Positions 62,014-64,000 of a stretch of 64,000 bases of DNA are shown here, piece after piece. A model generated the notes under the pieces. That model had not been told where the DNA came from, ran no database searches, and saw only the letters and a program-made list of their open reading frames with translations. The DNA is from Paraburkholderia youngii. GTDB taxonomy: Bacteria > Pseudomonadota > Gammaproteobacteria > Burkholderiales > Burkholderiaceae. The stretch lies in contig NZ_JAALDK010000001.1 of assembly GCF_013366925.1 (NCBI RefSeq), positions 6,694,001-6,758,000 on the forward strand. Direction: 5' to 3'. A program made the translations under genes and the position numbers. The first letter of the stretch is position 1; every line of letters starts with the position of its first letter.

Positions 62014-62259
62014 ATGGGTTCGTTGAGTATTTGGCATTGGTTGATCGTTCTGTTGATCGTCGCGCTCGTGTTCGGCACGAAGAAGCTGCGCAACATCGGC
62101 AGCGATCTGGGCGGCGCGGTGAAGGGCTTCAAGGAAGGCATGAAGGAAGCCGAATCGCCGTCGGCCGACGCGCAACAGCAGCAGCGCGAGTTGCCGCGCA
62201 ACGGCGCGGTGGACGTCGAAGCGAAAGAAAAGACGCAGCAATCGGGCGATTACCGCTAA
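62014..62259 (+). CDS. tatA: Sec-independent translocase subunit TatA
   Basis: 81 residues: short N-terminal membrane helix (about 3-21), [23 protein letters not shown] amphipathic helix with the conserved FG hinge, and a polar tail. AAGGAG at 62001-62006 supports the ATG at 62014. First gene of tatABC. Confidence 0.95.
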   Translation: MGSLSIWHWLIVLLIVALVFGTKKLRNIGSDLGGAVKGFKEGMKEAESPSADAQQQQRELPRNGAVDVEAKEKTQQSGDYR

Positions 62260-62307
62260 GCCGCGGCGTTTGCGCCGTTCCCGCGTTTCTGACGGACATT
62301 TCACTTC

Positions 62308-62850
62308 ATGCTGGACCTCGGTCTAACCAAGATGGCGCTGATCGGCGTCGTCGCGCTGGTCGTCCTCGGGCCTGAGCGCCTGCCGCGTGTCGCCCGCACG
62401 GCCGGCGCGCTATTCGGCCGCGCACAGCGGTACGTCAACGACGTGAAGGCCGAAGTCACGCGCGAAATCGAGCTCGACGAACTGCGGCGCATGAAGACCG
62501 ATTTCGAGAAGGCCGCGAGCAACGTCGAAACGGCGGTTCAGGACAATCTGCGCAAGCACGAGAATGAACTGAACGAGGCATGGAAGAGCGGTACGTCGGT
62601 GTCGCCGAGTATCGCCGGCGGCGCGCTCGAAGACGCCGGCAGCGGCGTCAGCGGCAGCACCGGTGTTACCTCGTGGCCGGTCAGTACACCGGCCGCCGCG
62701 CCCAAACGCAAGAACTGGCGCGTCCAGCAAAGCGCCACCCCCACCTGGTACAAGCGAGCGAGCCTGCGCCGCACGCGCGTGCAGTCGGGCGCCGCGCGCG
62801 TTGCGCGGCACACACCTGCCAACCTGCGTCGTCCGACGCGGTTTTTCTGA
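62308..62850 (+). CDS. tatB: Sec-independent translocase subunit TatB
   Basis: 180 residues: N-terminal membrane helix with the TatB GPERLP motif, a long amphipathic/charged helix, and a Ser/Gly/Ala-rich then Arg-rich C-terminal tail. Receives twin-arginine precursors with TatC. Confidence 0.93.
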   Translation: MLDLGLTKMALIGVVALVVLGPERLPRVARTAGALFGRAQRYVNDVKAEVTREIELDELRRMKTDFEKAASNVETAVQDNLRKHENELNEAWKSGTSVSPSIAGGALEDAGSGVSGSTGVTSWPVSTPAAAPKRKNWRVQQSATPTWYKRASLRRTRVQSGAARVARHTPANLRRPTRFF

Positions 62851-62884
62851 TGTTCAGATCGACAATCCCTAACCGAGGGCCGGT

Positions 62885-63670
62885 GTGAGCGACCCCCAGC
62901 AATCCCAGAACGAAGGCACTGAAGAGACCTTCATTTCCCACCTCGTCGAACTACGTGACCGCATCATCCGTGCGGGGCTCGCCGTCATCGTCGTGTTTAT
63001 CGGGCTCGTGTACTGGGCGCCGGACATCTTCAAACTGCTCGCGCGGCCGCTGATGATGAATCTGCCGAAGGACGGCAAGATGATCGTCACCGACGTCACC
63101 GGCTCGTTCTTCGTGCCGATGAAGGTGACGATGCTGGTCGCTTTCGTGATCGCGCTGCCGGTCGTGCTGTACCAGATCTGGGCGTTCGTCGCGCCGGGAC
63201 TCTATCAGCACGAGAAGAAGCTGGTGGCGCCGCTCGTGGCGAGCAGCTATACGCTGTTCCTGTGCGGCATGGCGTTCGCGTATTTCGTCGTGTTTCCAAC
63301 CATCTTCCGCGTGATGGCGCACTACAACGCGCCGCTCGGCGCGGAAATGACAACCGATATCGACAATTACCTGAGCTTCGTGCTCACGATGTTCATCGCG
63401 TTCGGTGTCACGTTCGAGGTGCCGATCGTCGTCGTCCTGTTGGTGCGGATGAACGTTGTGACCCTGAAGAAGCTGAAGGAGATCCGGCCGTATGTGATCG
63501 TCGGCGCGTTCGTGGTGTCGGCCGTCGTGACGCCGCCGGACGTGTTTTCGCAGCTGATCCTCGCGGTTCCGCTGATTCTGCTGTACGAAGCCGGCATCGT
63601 CGCGGCGCGGTTGATCGTCGGCAAGCAGCCGGTGGTCGTCGAGGATGCGAGTCCGCCGCCGTCTAATTGA
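62885..63670 (+). CDS. tatC: Sec-independent translocase subunit TatC
   Basis: 261 residues, six membrane segments, N-terminal cytoplasmic FISHLVELRDRIIR signature and FVAPGLYQHEKK. GTG start. Recognises twin-arginine signals such as those of MsrP and the phosphatase-like lipoprotein in this window. Confidence 0.96.
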   Translation: MSDPQQSQNEGTEETFISHLVELRDRIIRAGLAVIVVFIGLVYWAPDIFKLLARPLMMNLPKDGKMIVTDVTGSFFVPMKVTMLVAFVIALPVVLYQIWAFVAPGLYQHEKKLVAPLVASSYTLFLCGMAFAYFVVFPTIFRVMAHYNAPLGAEMTTDIDNYLSFVLTMFIAFGVTFEVPIVVVLLVRMNVVTLKKLKEIRPYVIVGAFVVSAVVTPPDVFSQLILAVPLILLYEAGIVAARLIVGKQPVVVEDASPPPSN

Positions 63671-63701
63671 GGTGCCGTGAGTCGGTGCCAGGCGTCAGAT
63701 G

Positions 63702-63735
63702 AAAAGGGCAGTCCATCACGGACTGCCCTTTTTCG
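63702..63735. terminator. Bidirectional terminator between tatC and the protease gene
   Basis: A perfect stem of about 13 bp (aaaagggcagtcc with its complement, loop ATCAC) has an A-run before and a T-run after it; fits both converging transcripts. Confidence 0.85.
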
Positions 63736-63758
63736 TTGCGTTAGTCGCGGCCTTGACT

Positions 63759-64000
63759 TCAACCACCTTCGTCGTCTGGCTGATCGCCGCCGTTTTCGTC
63801 TTCCGGCTGTTTCGGCGGCGGCGGGCGTTTGCCGATCATCACGTCGAGATCGATCTGATGGCCTTTGCGTACCAGATGCACTTTTGCCGCCGTGCCCGGC
63901 TTAATCTGCGCGATCACGTTCAACAGGCGCGTGGTATCGGTGATCACCTGGCCGTTCACGCTCGTCAGGATGTCGCCGGGCTTGATGCCCGCGCGGTCGG
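63759..64000 (-). CDS. HtrA/Deg-family serine protease, C-terminal end (5' part outside window)
   Basis: The visible 80 residues are the end of a PDZ domain: DRAGIKPGDILTSVNGQ, then ITDTTRLLNVIAQIKPGTAAKVHLVRKG, followed by a Pro/Glu/Asp-rich acidic tail. This matches periplasmic DegP/DegQ/MucD proteases; the catalytic triad lies beyond the window edge. Confidence 0.85.
   Translation of the reverse strand, partial: DRAGIKPGDILTSVNGQVITDTTRLLNVIAQIKPGTAAKVHLVRKGHQIDLDVMIGKRPPPPKQPEDENGGDQPDDEGG

Overview
The window is a GC-rich, densely packed bacterial chromosome segment. Gene content and order fit the main chromosome of a beta-proteobacterium of the Burkholderiaceae, most likely Paraburkholderia or Burkholderia. 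Pointers are the run mlaFED-mlaA-mlaCB-ABC exporter-ibaG-murA-hisGDCBHAFIE-tatABC, short-form HisG, a non-zinc HemB, and system II (ResB/CcsA) cytochrome c maturation. The genus is inferred from memory of families and synteny, not from a search. I see no rRNA, tRNA, CRISPR array, prophage or intact insertion sequence.

Layout. 0-10 kb: redox and haem biology: 3' part of dsbD, hemB, engB, a di-haem cytochrome c4-type gene, resB-ccsA, and msrPQ. 9.9-14.4 kb: lysA, lptM, cyaY, mrcA. 14.6-22 kb: a pilMNO(P)Q-like set, then aroK-aroB and a dGTPase-family gene; this order recalls E. coli mrcA-hofMNOPQ-aroK-aroB. 22-31 kb: a DUF883 protein, an OmpW porin, a REP-type transposase relative without recognisable catalytic residues, and gltB-gltD. 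31.5-41 kb is the least conventional part: a Tat-type lipoprotein phosphatase relative with Ser in place of the catalytic Cys, an OmpR/EnvZ-type pair, small exported proteins and lipoproteins, an isolated FlgH-like protein, a second related response regulator without a kinase, two more exported proteins, and an SbmA/YddA-type ABC transporter. 41.5-45.2 kb: TPP riboswitch followed by thiO-thiS-thiG-thiE. 45.3-61 kb: a co-directional array for outer-membrane lipid asymmetry (Mla), an ABC-2 exporter, ibaG, murA and the complete his set. 61-64 kb: DUF4870 protein, HIT protein, tatABC, and the 3' end of an HtrA/Deg protease gene.

How the genes work together. DsbD supplies reductant across the inner membrane and ResB/CcsA attach haem, which a c-type cytochrome such as the neighbouring cytochrome c4 needs. 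MsrP is a Tat substrate and TatABC is also encoded here. MlaFEDB with MlaC and MlaA forms a full retrograde phospholipid path. GltBD provides glutamate, and the his genes cover the steps of histidine synthesis except hisZ and histidinol-phosphate phosphatase.

Most of the window is conserved housekeeping DNA. The best candidates for new biology are the 34.6-39.1 kb envelope island with the lone FlgH-like protein, the Cys-to-Ser phosphatase relative, the catalytically degenerate REP-transposase relative beside gltB, and a possible small RNA with an anti-Shine-Dalgarno loop between hemB and engB.
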